From Chryseobacterium scophthalmum (GTDB lineage: Bacteria; Bacteroidota; Bacteroidia; Flavobacteriales; Weeksellaceae), in assembly GCF_900143185.1 (NCBI RefSeq), contig NZ_FSRQ01000002.1:558001-622000 (forward strand): a stretch of 64,000 nt of DNA, read 5' to 3'. A program made the translations under genes and the position numbers. Positions 50,834-60,281 of this stretch are shown here, piece by piece; position 1 is the first letter of the stretch, and each line of letters begins with the position of its first letter. The notes beneath the pieces were generated by a model, which searched no databases, was not told the origin of the DNA, and was given only the letters and a program-made list of their open reading frames with translations.

Positions 50834-52079
50834 TTCCTGTGAAAGAACTTTAGATCCTTCGCTTGAAAACAAACCCGTTGTGGTGCTTTCCAACAACGAT
50901 GGATGTGTTGTGTCTCGAAGCAAGGAAGCGAAAGATTTGGGGATTCCGATGGCGGCTCCTGCGTTTAAGTACAAAGAACTTTTTAAGGAACATGATGTAA
51001 AGAGTTTTTCTGCTAAATTTGAATTGTATAATTTTAAAAGTCAGAGAGTTATTGAGATTTCAACCTCTTATGTTGATAAAGCTGATTATGAAGTCTATTC
51101 GATTGATGAATTATTTTTAGACCTCACAAGTTTTAAATATATCGACACTCATGATTATTGTGTTAAAATAAAAAAAGAAATTCAGGATAAAGAAAACATT
51201 CCTGTAAGCATCGGTATTGCGCCTACAAAAACCTTGTGTAAAGTGGCCAACAGAATTGTAAAAGACTTTCCTGAAAAATTTAATGAAGGAGTTTATATTT
51301 TAGATACGCCCGAAAAAATTGAAAAAGCTTTAAAATGGCTCAACATCGGTGATGTTTGGGGAATAGGTAGAAAGCTTAGAGCAAAAATGAATGACAACGG
51401 AGTTTATAAAGCATGGGATTTGCTCCAAAAACCGGAAATGTGGGTTCGCAAAATCATGGGAATTCATGGCGTAAGAATGATTAATGAGCTGAAAGGAATT
51501 CGTCAATTGGAATTAGACACTCCTTCGCCTAAAAAATCTATTGCGGTGACGAGAAGTTTTATGGAAATGCTTACCAAAAAAGAGGACGTACGCGAACGTG
51601 TAGAAACCTTTGGAATGTATTGTTCGGAAAGACTGAGAAAACAAAATACCTGCTGCAAAATGGTAACAGTTTTTGTGCAAACCAATCGTTTCAGAAAAGA
51701 TTTACCAGAATACAGAAATGCTAAAACTCAGATTCTGCCAAACCCTACCAATTCATCGATTCTTATTGGCAGAGTAGTGAATGATTTGTTTGAATCTATT
51801 TTTGAAGAAGGCTTTCATTATAAAAAAGCAGGCGTTATCGTCAACGATTTTGTTCCGGAAGATCAACGGTTGATTAATCTATTTGAAGAAGACAGCCAGA
51901 ATCAGCATTTGCCTGTAATGAAAGCGATGGATGCAATGAATAAAAAATATGGTAAAGATAAAGTACGTTTGGGAAGCATGAGCGGACAAAATACTTTTGG
52001 TCGTGCCCAAATGTCGCCCGAATACGAAGCTTTTCTTAAAAACAATACGCTTCCCGAAGCTAATTTTAGATTCCACTAA
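50834..52079 (+). pseudogene. umuC: 3' part of umuC (Y-family DNA polymerase V subunit), separated from its start
   Basis: Reads SCERTLDPSLENKPVVVLSN NDGCVVSR from 50835, then the palm residues YSIDELFLDLT, GIAPTKTLCKVANRIVKDFP, the helix-hairpin-helix WGIGRKLRAKM, and the C-terminal DUF4113-like end (DKVRLGSMSGQNTFGRAQMS). Only the first 12 or so residues, including the first catalytic Asp, are missing; they sit at 23029. A GTG at 50880 could start a 399-aa product, which would lack part of the active site. So the gene is inactivated by the island. Confidence 0.9.
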
Positions 52080-52156
52080 AAAGCTAGTTTAAAACTCCCG
52101 AAAAATATTTTCAAACTTGTAAACCTCCAGCTTCCATCACCCAACTTCCAACCACA

Positions 52157-52771
52157 CTATTTCTTCTTCTCATATTTCCAGTTTCTGCCTTTTCCTTCTG
52201 AGATCCATTCTATGGCTTGTTCCATCCTTTTATTTCGGGTGGTTTCTGTTTTGGCTTCGGTAATCCAGTTGATGTATTCTTTTCTGAAAGAAGGCGATGC
52301 TTTTTGAAAAATATCCAAAGCTATTTTATTTTGATTTAAAACATTCTGAAACTCATCAGGAACTGCAGTTTCTGTTTTTGTGGGCGCTGCTTTTTTTAAT
52401 TTAACTCCCATATCGGTAAGATCAATTGCCTCAAGAATAATTTTTTTAAGCTGAGGTTTTGAAGGAAGATCTTCGAGTTTGGTGATCTTTCCAAGGCTAA
52501 ACATATTGGTTTTCTCAACGTCCGTTTCAAGATTTTTTATCGTCTGCATTTCACCGTGCAACCAAAATCCCATGCTGCAATATTGCTTAAATGAAACCAT
52601 TGAACAAAGAATTTTTCCTTTATACATAAAAGTCGGAAACTTCCATTTAATCGCTTCTTCCATGTCGGGATAACATTCATGTACAACTTCCCGGATATGG
52701 TTTAAAATAGGCTTTGAAAAATCCGGAGATTTCTCAATATATTCATCCACCAAAGGATTGTATTTTATCAT
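52157..52771 (-). CDS. DUF1801 / YdeI-like (OmdA) two-domain protein
   Basis: 204 aa. Residues 1-115 match the DUF1801 fold (IKWKFPTFMYKGKILCSMVS FKQY), and 130-200 the YdeI/OmpD-associated domain (DEFQNVLNQNKIALDIFQKA, SFRKEYINWITEAKTETTRN KRM). Common in Bacteroidota; the biochemical role is not established. Single gene, convergent with umuC. Confidence 0.8.
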   Translation of the reverse strand: MIKYNPLVDEYIEKSPDFSKPILNHIREVVHECYPDMEEAIKWKFPTFMYKGKILCSMVSFKQYCSMGFWLHGEMQTIKNLETDVEKTNMFSLGKITKLEDLPSKPQLKKIILEAIDLTDMGVKLKKAAPTKTETAVPDEFQNVLNQNKIALDIFQKASPSFRKEYINWITEAKTETTRNKRMEQAIEWISEGKGRNWKYEKKK

Positions 52772-52924
52772 AATTTTTAGTTTAACTAAGATTTGAAATA
52801 GTAAAGTTTTCAGGCTTCAAATCAATCAGAATTTATAGCTATATTTAAAATAAATATCCTTGGATATTCTTAATATTAATCTTAACAACTTAATAAATCT
52901 TAATGGTTAATAAAAGTTTTAAGT

Positions 52925-54058
52925 TTAATCAAACAGTTTCACGGTTTCATTCACCAAAAATTTCACCTGATCCGGTCTTCCTCTGTCGGTTTTAGGAAGA
53001 TTATTGTAACTTCCGGTTCTTACAATCACCATTTTATGTTCAGGAATCATTATAATATACTGACCTTGAAGACCGAGGAAATAATAATGTTTGATAGGAT
53101 TGTCATGGTTAATCCAGAGTCCCATTCCATAGATTTCATCAGATTTTTTGGTAGGAGTTCTCATCTGTTCAATAAAATCTAAATTTAAAACCTGCTCATT
53201 TCCTACCTTTCCGTCATCCAAAAATAATTGACCCAATTTTGCAAAATCTCTTGCGTTGGAGTGAATACAGCAATATGTTTTTTCCATTCCACTTTCGTCA
53301 ACGCTCCAATCTGCATTTTGTTCCATTCCCAACGGAATCCAGAATTTTTCAGATAAATAACTTGCTAGAGTCTGATTGACTGCTTTTTTCACTGCAAATC
53401 CTAAAAGTTGAGTAGAACCGCTTTGATACTCAAATCTTTCACCAGGTTTTTCTTTAAATGGTCTCGAGAATGTAGCCTTTATCAGGCTTTTTCCGTAATA
53501 CGCTCGAGCGTTTGGAAGAAAAGGGTTTTTATAATTTTCATCCCAGTTTAAACCAGATTCCATTTGAGCAAGATGCTTTAAAGTTAAATCTTTACCGAAA
53601 GGTTTCAATTTAAATTCATCATAAAATTCAGAAAAGTTATTATCAATATTCTGAATTTTTCCTTCTTCTAAAGCTTTTCCGAAAAGCATAACGGTAACTG
53701 CTTTTGCCATAGAAAACGAATTGGTTTTCGAAAGTTCATTATAGCCGTTCCAGTATTGTTCGTGCAATAATTTTCCATCTTTTATGACCAGAAATGAAGC
53801 CGTGTTTGACTGAATTAAATCATCGACGATGTTTTTAGGTAAATCTTTTTTGTTGTAATCAGGATGTTCATCCCAAAGAACGGGTTTGGCGGAGTGAATG
53901 ATGTTACTTGTAAAAAGTTTTCCGTCATCAATATTGGCACTCGATTTTCCACGAAGATAGGTTTTCGAAATTCCGCTGAAGAGATAAGCATATCCGAAAA
54001 TATAGAATAAAACCACCACGGTTACCAGAAAAAGAGTAATATAAAAAAGAATAATCAT
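52925..54058 (-). CDS. membrane-anchored serine hydrolase, class C beta-lactamase-like
   Basis: 377 aa. One N-terminal membrane helix (MIILFYITLFLVTVVVLFYI) anchors the domain outside. Active-site motifs: Ser116-x-x-Lys119 (SFSMAKAV), Tyr-x-Ser (FEYQSGSTQLLG), and a late HxG-like strand region (YYFLGLQGQYIIMIPEHKMV). This family includes esterases, D-aminopeptidases and penicillin-binding proteins; true beta-lactamase activity is not implied. Confidence 0.85.
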   Translation of the reverse strand: MIILFYITLFLVTVVVLFYIFGYAYLFSGISKTYLRGKSSANIDDGKLFTSNIIHSAKPVLWDEHPDYNKKDLPKNIVDDLIQSNTASFLVIKDGKLLHEQYWNGYNELSKTNSFSMAKAVTVMLFGKALEEGKIQNIDNNFSEFYDEFKLKPFGKDLTLKHLAQMESGLNWDENYKNPFLPNARAYYGKSLIKATFSRPFKEKPGERFEYQSGSTQLLGFAVKKAVNQTLASYLSEKFWIPLGMEQNADWSVDESGMEKTYCCIHSNARDFAKLGQLFLDDGKVGNEQVLNLDFIEQMRTPTKKSDEIYGMGLWINHDNPIKHYYFLGLQGQYIIMIPEHKMVIVRTGSYNNLPKTDRGRPDQVKFLVNETVKLFD

Positions 54059-54110
54059 AAGAATTTGGTCTTAAACAAATTTAGAATAATTTTAAAACCA
54101 AGCATCAAAA

Positions 54111-54133
54111 AAGCCCTGAAAAAATCAGGGCTT
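54111..54133 (-). terminator. terminator of glyS
   Basis: Perfect 9-bp stem AAGCCCTGA / TCAGGGCTT with a 5-nt loop; on the minus strand it runs into TTTTTTGA. It is only 5 bp after the glyS stop. Confidence 0.85.
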
Positions 54134-54138
54134 ATTAA

Positions 54139-55680
54139 TTATATCTTAGAAAGTAAATTTCTGAAGTTCGTTTTCTCGTCGATAATTCGTCTCAGTTCAG
54201 AAACCGGAACTCTTTCCTGTTGCATCGTGTCTCTGTCTCTTATGGTCACAGTGTGATCTGTTAGAGAATCATGATCGATGGTGATACAGTAAGGTGTTCC
54301 AATTGCATCCTGTCTTCTGTAACGTTTTCCAATTGCATCTTTTTCTTCGTAGAATAAATTGAAATCGTATTTTAAATCGTCAAATATTTTTTCTGCATAT
54401 TCAGCTAAACCATCTTTCTTCATCAATGGAAGAATGGCTGCTTTAATTGGTGCTAAAGCCGGAGGTAAAGATAAAACTGTTCTTTCTGAACCGTCTTCCA
54501 ATACTTCGTCTCTTAAACAATGAGAGAAAATTGAAAGGAATAATCTGTCTAAACCTACAGAAGTTTCAACAACATAAGGAACATAGTTTTCATTTCTTTC
54601 AGGATCGAAGAACTGAAGTTTTCTTCCTGAATGCTCTTCGTGAGCTTTTAAGTCGAAATCTGTTCTCGAGTGAATACCTTCCAGTTCTTTAAATCCGAAT
54701 GGAAAATTAAACTCAATATCTGCCGCAGCATTTGCATAATGCGCCAGTTTCTCATGATCGTGGAATCTGTAATTATCGTTTCCTAATCCTAAAGCCAAAT
54801 GCCAGTTCAGACGTTTTGTTTTCCACTGTTCGTAGAATTCAAGTTCTGTTCCCGGAGCTACGAAAAATTGCATTTCCATTTGTTCAAATTCACGCATTCT
54901 GAAAATAAATTGTCTTGCAACGATCTCATTTCTAAATGCTTTTCCGATTTGAGCGATACCGAAAGGAAGTCTGTGACGAGATGTTTTCTGTACATTCAGG
55001 AAATTAACGAAAATACCTTGAGCAGTTTCCGGTCTTAAATAAAGATCCATCGCAGAATCTGCAGAAGCACCTAATTTAGTTCCGAACATCAGGTTAAATT
55101 GTCTTACTTCCGTCCAGTTTTTAGAACCTGTATCCGGATCAGCGATTTCCAATTCTTCAATTAAAGCTTTTACATCAGCAAGATCTTCATTCTCCAAAGA
55201 TTTAGCTAATCTTGAAAGGATTTGTTCTCTTTTTGCTCTGTATTCTAAAATTTTAGGATTGGTTGCTTCAAACTGCGCTTTATCGAAAGACTCACCGAAT
55301 CTTTTCGCAGCTTTTTCAATTTCTTTATTCTCTTTATCCTCAATTTTCAAACAGTAATCTTCTACCAAAACATCTGCTCTGAAACGTTTTTTAGAATCTT
55401 TATTGTCAATCAAAGGGTCATTGAATGCGTCAACGTGGCCCGAAGCTTTCCAAGTAGTCGGGTGCATCAGAATTGCCGAATCAATACCTACAATATTTTC
55501 GTTAAGCTGAACCATCGCTTTCCACCAATATTGTTTGATATTATTTTTCAGTTCTGCACCATTCTGTCCATAATCATAAACAGCTGATAAACCGTCATAG
55601 ATCTCACTTGAAGGGAAAATAAAACCATATTCTTTAGCGTGAGAAATCACTTTCTTGAAAACATCTTCTTGCTTTGCCAT
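54139..55680 (-). CDS. glyS: glycyl-tRNA synthetase (alpha2, GlyQS type)
   Basis: 513 aa from the ATG at 55680 (MAKQEDVFKKVISHAKEYGF). A frame opening at 55704 runs into the -7-like box TATTTTTG (55702-55709) and is rejected. Class II motifs: MDLYLRPETAQGIFVNF (motif 2 region), RMREFEQMEMQFFV, GLDRLFLSIFSHCL (motif 3), and a C-terminal anticodon-binding domain. Attaches glycine to tRNA-Gly; this dimeric form is the one used by Bacteroidota, archaea and eukaryotes. Confidence 0.96.
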   Translation of the reverse strand: MAKQEDVFKKVISHAKEYGFIFPSSEIYDGLSAVYDYGQNGAELKNNIKQYWWKAMVQLNENIVGIDSAILMHPTTWKASGHVDAFNDPLIDNKDSKKRFRADVLVEDYCLKIEDKENKEIEKAAKRFGESFDKAQFEATNPKILEYRAKREQILSRLAKSLENEDLADVKALIEELEIADPDTGSKNWTEVRQFNLMFGTKLGASADSAMDLYLRPETAQGIFVNFLNVQKTSRHRLPFGIAQIGKAFRNEIVARQFIFRMREFEQMEMQFFVAPGTELEFYEQWKTKRLNWHLALGLGNDNYRFHDHEKLAHYANAAADIEFNFPFGFKELEGIHSRTDFDLKAHEEHSGRKLQFFDPERNENYVPYVVETSVGLDRLFLSIFSHCLRDEVLEDGSERTVLSLPPALAPIKAAILPLMKKDGLAEYAEKIFDDLKYDFNLFYEEKDAIGKRYRRQDAIGTPYCITIDHDSLTDHTVTIRDRDTMQQERVPVSELRRIIDEKTNFRNLLSKI

Positions 55681-55797
55681 AATTTTTTTACGTCTGAGTT
55701 GCAAAAATAGTGAAAAAGCGGGAAGTAGGGAGATGGAAGATGGAAGTTTTTAACTTTGAAATTTTTAGGAGCCGGGAACCTGCTTTCGCTACTCGCT

Positions 55798-55850
55798 ATT
55801 TTATTAGATTTTGCACGGCGATGGAGCCGCCGCGCAAAATCTAATAAAAT
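55798..55850. repeat. 53-bp hairpin element
   Basis: Arms ATTTTATTAGATTTTGC ... and GCAAAATCTAATAAAAT pair for ~23 bp (one mismatch) around a GC-rich core with GGCG/CGCC. Far more GC-rich at its centre than its surroundings; REP-like intergenic element. Together with the glyS promoter it accounts for most of 55705-55969. Confidence 0.6.
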
Positions 55851-55969
55851 GAGCTCAAACATACCGCTCAATCAGGGCTAAACTTGTCAAAAAATTGAAA
55901 GAGCAGACTTTTAAAGCAATTTGAGTAAAGGTTTTTAACAAATAGATTTGAAATCTCTACTTTTGCCGG

Positions 55970-56665
55970 ATGTTAGAAATTCTTTATCGAGACGAACATC
56001 TTATTGCCATCAATAAACCAAGCGGATTATTGGTTCACAAATCTTTTTATTCCGGCGAAGCAGATACGTATGCAATTCAGGAATTGAGAAATCAAATCGG
56101 GCAAAAAGTTTATCCTGTACATCGTTTAGACCGAAAAACTTCGGGTGTATTGTTGTTTACTTTAGATAAAGATACGCTGAGAATGATGAGCACTCAATTT
56201 GAGGAAAAAAAGGTTGAAAAGAAATACATCGCCATTCTCCGAGGCTGGGCGAAAGAAGAAGAAACCATCGATTATGATTTGACTAACGAAAACGAAGTCA
56301 CGCAAAATGCAGTTACACGCTATCATCGTTTGCAGACTTCGGAAATAGATTTACCTTTTTTAAAGCATCAAACTTCAAGATATTGTTTGGTAGAGGCGAT
56401 TCCTGAAACAGGAAGATTTCATCAGTTGAGAAAGCATTTTAAACATATTTTACATCCTATTTTGGGATGCCGTAAACACGGTTGCAACAAGCAAAACAAA
56501 TTGTGGCTTCAAACATTTGGCATCAACAAAATGACGCTTCACGCTCATCAATTGATTTTTAATCATCCTATTTCTAACGAAAGAATCACGGTAAATGCGA
56601 CTATAGATGATGAGTTTAAAAGAATAGGAGATATTTTAAATTTTGATTTGAGTTCATATTTGTAA
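55970..56665 (+). CDS. truC: RNA pseudouridine synthase, TruC-like
   Basis: 231 aa. Catalytic Asp54 in VHRLDRKTSGVL, opening IAINKPSGLLVH, and ETGRFHQLRKHFKHI ... GCRKHGCNKQN, which resembles TruC, the enzyme for tRNA position 65. Single-domain, no S4 domain, as in TruC. The -7-like box TACTTTTG (55954-55961) is only 8 bp before the ATG, so the mRNA may be nearly leaderless. The exact target RNA is inferred. Confidence 0.85.
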   Translation: MLEILYRDEHLIAINKPSGLLVHKSFYSGEADTYAIQELRNQIGQKVYPVHRLDRKTSGVLLFTLDKDTLRMMSTQFEEKKVEKKYIAILRGWAKEEETIDYDLTNENEVTQNAVTRYHRLQTSEIDLPFLKHQTSRYCLVEAIPETGRFHQLRKHFKHILHPILGCRKHGCNKQNKLWLQTFGINKMTLHAHQLIFNHPISNERITVNATIDDEFKRIGDILNFDLSSYL

Positions 56666-56682
56666 TTATTTCTTATTTACAT

Positions 56683-56775
56683 AAAGTTTGTCATTCAGAG
56701 CGTAACGAAGTGAAGCGTAGAATCTTACTTTTTTTACTTTTCAACTGTTGAGATTCCTACGGAATGACAAACTTT
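56683..56775. repeat. 93-bp inverted-repeat element
   Basis: Terminal arms AAAGTTTGTCATTC / GAATGACAAACTTT are perfect over 14 bp; inside, CGTAGAATCT pairs with AGATTCCTACG. Typical size and look of a non-autonomous palindromic repeat. The remainder of the 436-bp gap holds the CTCGCAGATTT repeat (56951-56979) and no gene. Confidence 0.65.
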
Positions 56776-56950
56776 GCGGTTATTTTAAACGCAAAGATTT
56801 AATTATTCAAAATTTTGATTTTAGAAAACCAAGGGCATATAAATTTGCTACGTGAAGTTTGAACATTAGCTTCATCAAATCAACTTGTTGATTAATTCTT
56901 TGCTCCTTAAAATATATTTCAGTAAATAAAATCTTTGCGTTAAAAAAGCT

Positions 56951-56979
56951 CTCGCAGATTTAAGAAATTAAGCAGATTT
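56951..56979. repeat. CTCGCAGATTTAAG repeat, copy 1
   Basis: Starts CTCGCAGATTTAAGAAATTA and is almost identical over 29 bp to 58205-58233. I recognise this word as a common intergenic repeat of flavobacterial genomes. Confidence 0.55.
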
Positions 56980-57101
56980 TAATTGTCTATTCGTGCAAAA
57001 TATTTGTGTTTAAAAGAATCAATAACCTTTATTCAAATAAAATATCACACATCAAGAATTCATTCAATTTAAAATGAGTATTTTTGTAAAACTTTTTTTC
57101 A

Positions 57102-58139
57102 ATGTACAAATCGCTCATTCGTCCGATTCTTTTCAAATGTGATCCCGAAGAAGTGCATCACTTTACTTTTTCGATGCTTAAAAATTTTGGATTTCTAACC
57201 AAATTATTTCTACCAAAACCAATTATCGACAAACGTCTGGAAAGAGAAGTCTTCGGATTGAAATTCAAAAATCCAGTTGGTTTAGCTGCAGGTTTTGATA
57301 AAAATGCAGTTTTATTCAATGAGTTAGGAGATTTAGGTTTCGGATTTGTGGAAATTGGAACAGTAACTCCAAAAGCCCAGGCTGGAAATCCTAAGAAAAG
57401 ATTGTTCCGTTTGATTGAAGATGGCGGAATTATCAACAGAATGGGTTTCAACAATGATGGCTTGGAAGCTGCCATCCAAAAACTGAAAGGCAACAAAGGA
57501 AAAATCATCATCGGCGGAAACATTGGAAAAAATACCAACACAACGCCTGAAAATTACACTCAGGATTACTTAGATTGTTTCGAAGGACTTCATCCTTATG
57601 TAGATTATTTTGTACTGAATGTGAGTTGCCCGAATGTGGGAAGTCACGCAAAGCTTGAAGATGTAGAATACTTGAGAGAATTGATTACTGCTGTTAAGGG
57701 AATCAATCAAACTAAAGTAAATCCAAAACCTATTCTTCTAAAAATTGCTCCGGATTTAAATAATCAGCAATTAGACGAAATCATCGAACTGATTGCAGAA
57801 ACAAAAATTGATGGGATTGTGGTTTCAAATACATCAGTGAACAGAGAAGGTCTGAAAACTTCGCCTGAAGTTTTAGCGGAAATCGGAAACGGTGGTTTAA
57901 GCGGAAAACCGATTAGTGAAAGAAGCACAAAAATGATCAAATATCTTTCTGATAAAAGCAACAGAGCATTTCCAATTATTGGAGTTGGAGGAATTCATTC
58001 TGCAAAAGATGCCATGGAGAAACTTGATGCGGGAGCGACTTTGGTTCAACTGTACACCGGATTTATCTATGAAGGACCACAATTGATCAACGACATTAAT
58101 CAGGAACTTTTAACGAGAGCAAGTAGAATTTCGAGGTAA
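57102..58139 (+). CDS. pyrD: dihydroorotate dehydrogenase (quinone), class 2
   Basis: 345 aa. Oxidises dihydroorotate to orotate in pyrimidine synthesis, passing electrons to quinone at the inner membrane. The N-terminal helix pair ([20 protein letters not shown]) is the membrane/quinone extension of class 2 enzymes. FMN and substrate motifs: [36 protein letters not shown] (class 2 catalytic Ser), [11 protein letters not shown], and [17 protein letters not shown] with [11 protein letters not shown]. Confidence 0.95.
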   Translation: MYKSLIRPILFKCDPEEVHHFTFSMLKNFGFLTKLFLPKPIIDKRLEREVFGLKFKNPVGLAAGFDKNAVLFNELGDLGFGFVEIGTVTPKAQAGNPKKRLFRLIEDGGIINRMGFNNDGLEAAIQKLKGNKGKIIIGGNIGKNTNTTPENYTQDYLDCFEGLHPYVDYFVLNVSCPNVGSHAKLEDVEYLRELITAVKGINQTKVNPKPILLKIAPDLNNQQLDEIIELIAETKIDGIVVSNTSVNREGLKTSPEVLAEIGNGGLSGKPISERSTKMIKYLSDKSNRAFPIIGVGGIHSAKDAMEKLDAGATLVQLYTGFIYEGPQLINDINQELLTRASRISR

Positions 58140-58204
58140 ATTTTACTTTAAAATATATTGAAAAGCAAAATCGATGAGGTTTTGCTTTTTTTCTTAAAAA
58201 ATAT

Positions 58205-58276
58205 CTCGCAGATTTAAGAGATTAAGCAAATTTAAAAATGAATTTTATCTGCAAGATTTGCTGGATCTGCGTGAGA
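58205..58276. repeat. CTCGCAGATTTAAG repeat, copy 2, with an inverted partner
   Basis: Copy 2 of the 29-bp repeat (58205-58233) followed by a diverged inverted arm ending GATCTGCGTGAG, making an imperfect ~70-bp palindrome downstream of pyrD. It could act as a bidirectional terminator for pyrD and the convergent DUF445 gene. Confidence 0.5.
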
Positions 58277-58284
58277 AAATTAAT

Positions 58285-59529
58285 CTAAATAAAAAAATGC
58301 GAAATCGTATAAATAATCAACCCGACTAATCCACCAACTAAAGTTCCATTGACACGGATGAATTGCAGGTCTTTTCCAACTTCCAGTTCCAGTTTTTCGC
58401 TGAGCTCTTTTCCTTGCCAGTTTCCAACGGTTGAGCTGATGAGGTTTCCCGCTTGATGGGTATTTTTAAGAATATATTTATAAGCAGTTACTCTTACCCA
58501 ATGGTCGATTTTATTCTGAAGATTTTCATCAGTTTTCAAATTTTGAGAAAACTCATTCAGGTTTTTTGTGATGTATTTTTTTAATGAAGATTCTTCTTCC
58601 TGCAGTTCTGTGCTCAATGTTTTTTTGATGGAAAGCCAAATATCATTGGAGTATTCTTCCAGTTTATCGTTTTTAAGAAAGTCATTTTTAATGGTTTTAA
58701 ATTCATCATTCCATTTTGGGTCTTCTTTTAAATCATTAGAAAATTCGTAGATCTTTTTTGTGATTAAACCTCTGATTTCGTGATGAGGATCTTCTTCCAC
58801 TTCTCTGAAGAAATCTGAAAGTCCGCTCGCAATTTTTTCAGCAATTTTATTATCAACAAACGATGGAATAAAAGAATAGCTTCCTTTTTTTACCCTTTCC
58901 TGAATCATTTCGTCATTTTCAATAAGGTATTCTTTGATTTGCTTCGAAAGATTAGTGACGATTTTCTGGTGGTCATTTTTATCTAAAAGATAGATAATTC
59001 CATTCCCCAAAATTTTATTAAGCTGAATATCATCGGTCATTTCGCTCACCTTTTTGCTGATAAATTGGCTTACTTCAGAATCATCCAATTTATTGAGAAT
59101 GTCAAGAACAATATCCGAAAGATTTTTAATTAAAACGTCCTGATTTCTTTCTTTTGTGAGCCATTCGCCGACGAAATTTGATATTTTAATTTTCTGAATA
59201 TAAGGACGAATTGTTTTTGGAGAAAGGAAATTAGAAACCACAAAACTTCCCAGATTATCACCCAACTTTTCTTTACTGTTTTCAATCAGATTGGTGTGTG
59301 GAATCGGAAGACCCAAAGGATGGCGGAAAAGCGCCGTTACAGCAAACCAATCTGCTAAAGCGCCAACCATTGCCGCTTCGGAAAACGCACGAACATAACC
59401 AATCCAGTGAGAATCGTGAGTCTTTTGTAAAATTGTAGTTACAATGAAAATAATCGCCATCAAAACAAAAAGTCCTGTGGCAAAAGCTTTATATTTTCTG
59501 AGCTGTTTTCTTTTGGCTTCATCATTCAT
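58285..59529 (-). CDS. DUF445 family membrane protein
   Basis: 414 aa. N-terminal membrane helix (FATGLFVLMAIIFIVTTILQ), conserved start GALADWFAVTALFRHPLGLPIPHTNLI, helical middle rich in Lys/Asp/Glu, and a C-terminal membrane helix (TLVGGLVGLIIYTISHFFI). The GALADWFAVTALFRHP block defines the DUF445/YjiN family. Function unknown; such proteins are envelope-associated. Confidence 0.85.
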   Translation of the reverse strand: MNDEAKRKQLRKYKAFATGLFVLMAIIFIVTTILQKTHDSHWIGYVRAFSEAAMVGALADWFAVTALFRHPLGLPIPHTNLIENSKEKLGDNLGSFVVSNFLSPKTIRPYIQKIKISNFVGEWLTKERNQDVLIKNLSDIVLDILNKLDDSEVSQFISKKVSEMTDDIQLNKILGNGIIYLLDKNDHQKIVTNLSKQIKEYLIENDEMIQERVKKGSYSFIPSFVDNKIAEKIASGLSDFFREVEEDPHHEIRGLITKKIYEFSNDLKEDPKWNDEFKTIKNDFLKNDKLEEYSNDIWLSIKKTLSTELQEEESSLKKYITKNLNEFSQNLKTDENLQNKIDHWVRVTAYKYILKNTHQAGNLISSTVGNWQGKELSEKLELEVGKDLQFIRVNGTLVGGLVGLIIYTISHFFI

Positions 59530-59565
59530 ATTCTCAAATTTAGTAAATTTGGTTGTAATTCTTTT

Positions 59566-59687
59566 ACCACAAAAGTCACAAAGAATTTAAGCTTAATACT
59601 ATTTTAGAAAAGTACACATCAGTTTTACAGCTTGTGATTTCCAAGAATCAAAACTTTAATAAAAAAAGCTTTTGCGACTTTTGTGGT
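59566..59687. repeat. 122-bp inverted-repeat element
   Basis: Terminal arms ACCACAAAAGTC (59566-59577) and GACTTTTGTGGT (59676-59687), perfect over 12 bp, with AAAGCTT-like words inside. Intergenic palindromic repeat between divergent genes; could carry promoter elements. Confidence 0.55.
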
Positions 59688-59726
59688 TAGATTTTACATT
59701 AATTTCTAATATTTAAAATAAATTCT

Positions 59727-60170
59727 ATGCAAAACGAAGCAAAAAACAATCCATATTATTCAAGAACAGATACTGCAAAACTGAATGTCTCTAATGACGA
59801 ATGGTTTAAAATTCTTTCTCCAGATTTGTACGCTATTGCAAGAGAAGCGGCAACAGAAAGACCATTTACCGGAACGTACAATGAGTTTGATGAACTGGGA
59901 GAATATTATTGTGCGGTTTGTGGAAATCATCTTTTCCGTTCTAACCAGAAATTTATGAGCAGTTGCGGTTGGCCAAGTTTTTTTGAAGCCGATAAAAATG
60001 GAGTAGGATACAATCGCGATTCTTCTCACGGTATGGAAAGAATTGAAGTGGTTTGCAGAAGATGTGATTCTCATTTAGGTCATGTATTTAATGACGGACC
60101 GGCTCCAACAGGGACAAGATACTGCATGAATTCTATAAGTTTAGAGTTTGTTCCGGATTCTGAGAATTAA
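59727..60170 (+). CDS. msrB: peptide-methionine (R)-S-oxide reductase
   Basis: 147 aa. Reduces methionine-R-sulfoxide in proteins. The structural zinc is held by Cys62-x-x-Cys65 (YCAVCGNHLF) and Cys110-x-x-Cys113 (CRRCDSHLGHVF). The catalytic Cys133 is in GTRYCMNSISLEF, and CGWPSF is intact. No signal peptide, so cytoplasmic. Confidence 0.95.
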   Translation: MQNEAKNNPYYSRTDTAKLNVSNDEWFKILSPDLYAIAREAATERPFTGTYNEFDELGEYYCAVCGNHLFRSNQKFMSSCGWPSFFEADKNGVGYNRDSSHGMERIEVVCRRCDSHLGHVFNDGPAPTGTRYCMNSISLEFVPDSEN

Positions 60171-60242
60171 TCTCTTAGAGTTAAAGTTTCTTAAATTGAG
60201 TTAAACTTTTTTCATTTTAACTCATTGATAATTATGATTTTA

Positions 60243-60250
60243 TAAATTTG
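60243..60250 (+). promoter_or_regulatory. -7 box of the L,D-transpeptidase gene
   Basis: TAAATTTG at 60243-60250, with a TTG about 18 bp upstream. Transcript start expected ~25 nt before the ATG. Confidence 0.45.
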
Positions 60251-60281
60251 TACCCGGAATTTTAATTTAACATAATATTTA

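Noticed and set aside
50880..52079. Intact 399-aa umuC starting at GTG 50880
   Set aside because: The frame continues upstream with UmuC sequence (CERTLDPSLENKPVV) and the true start is across the island at 23029.
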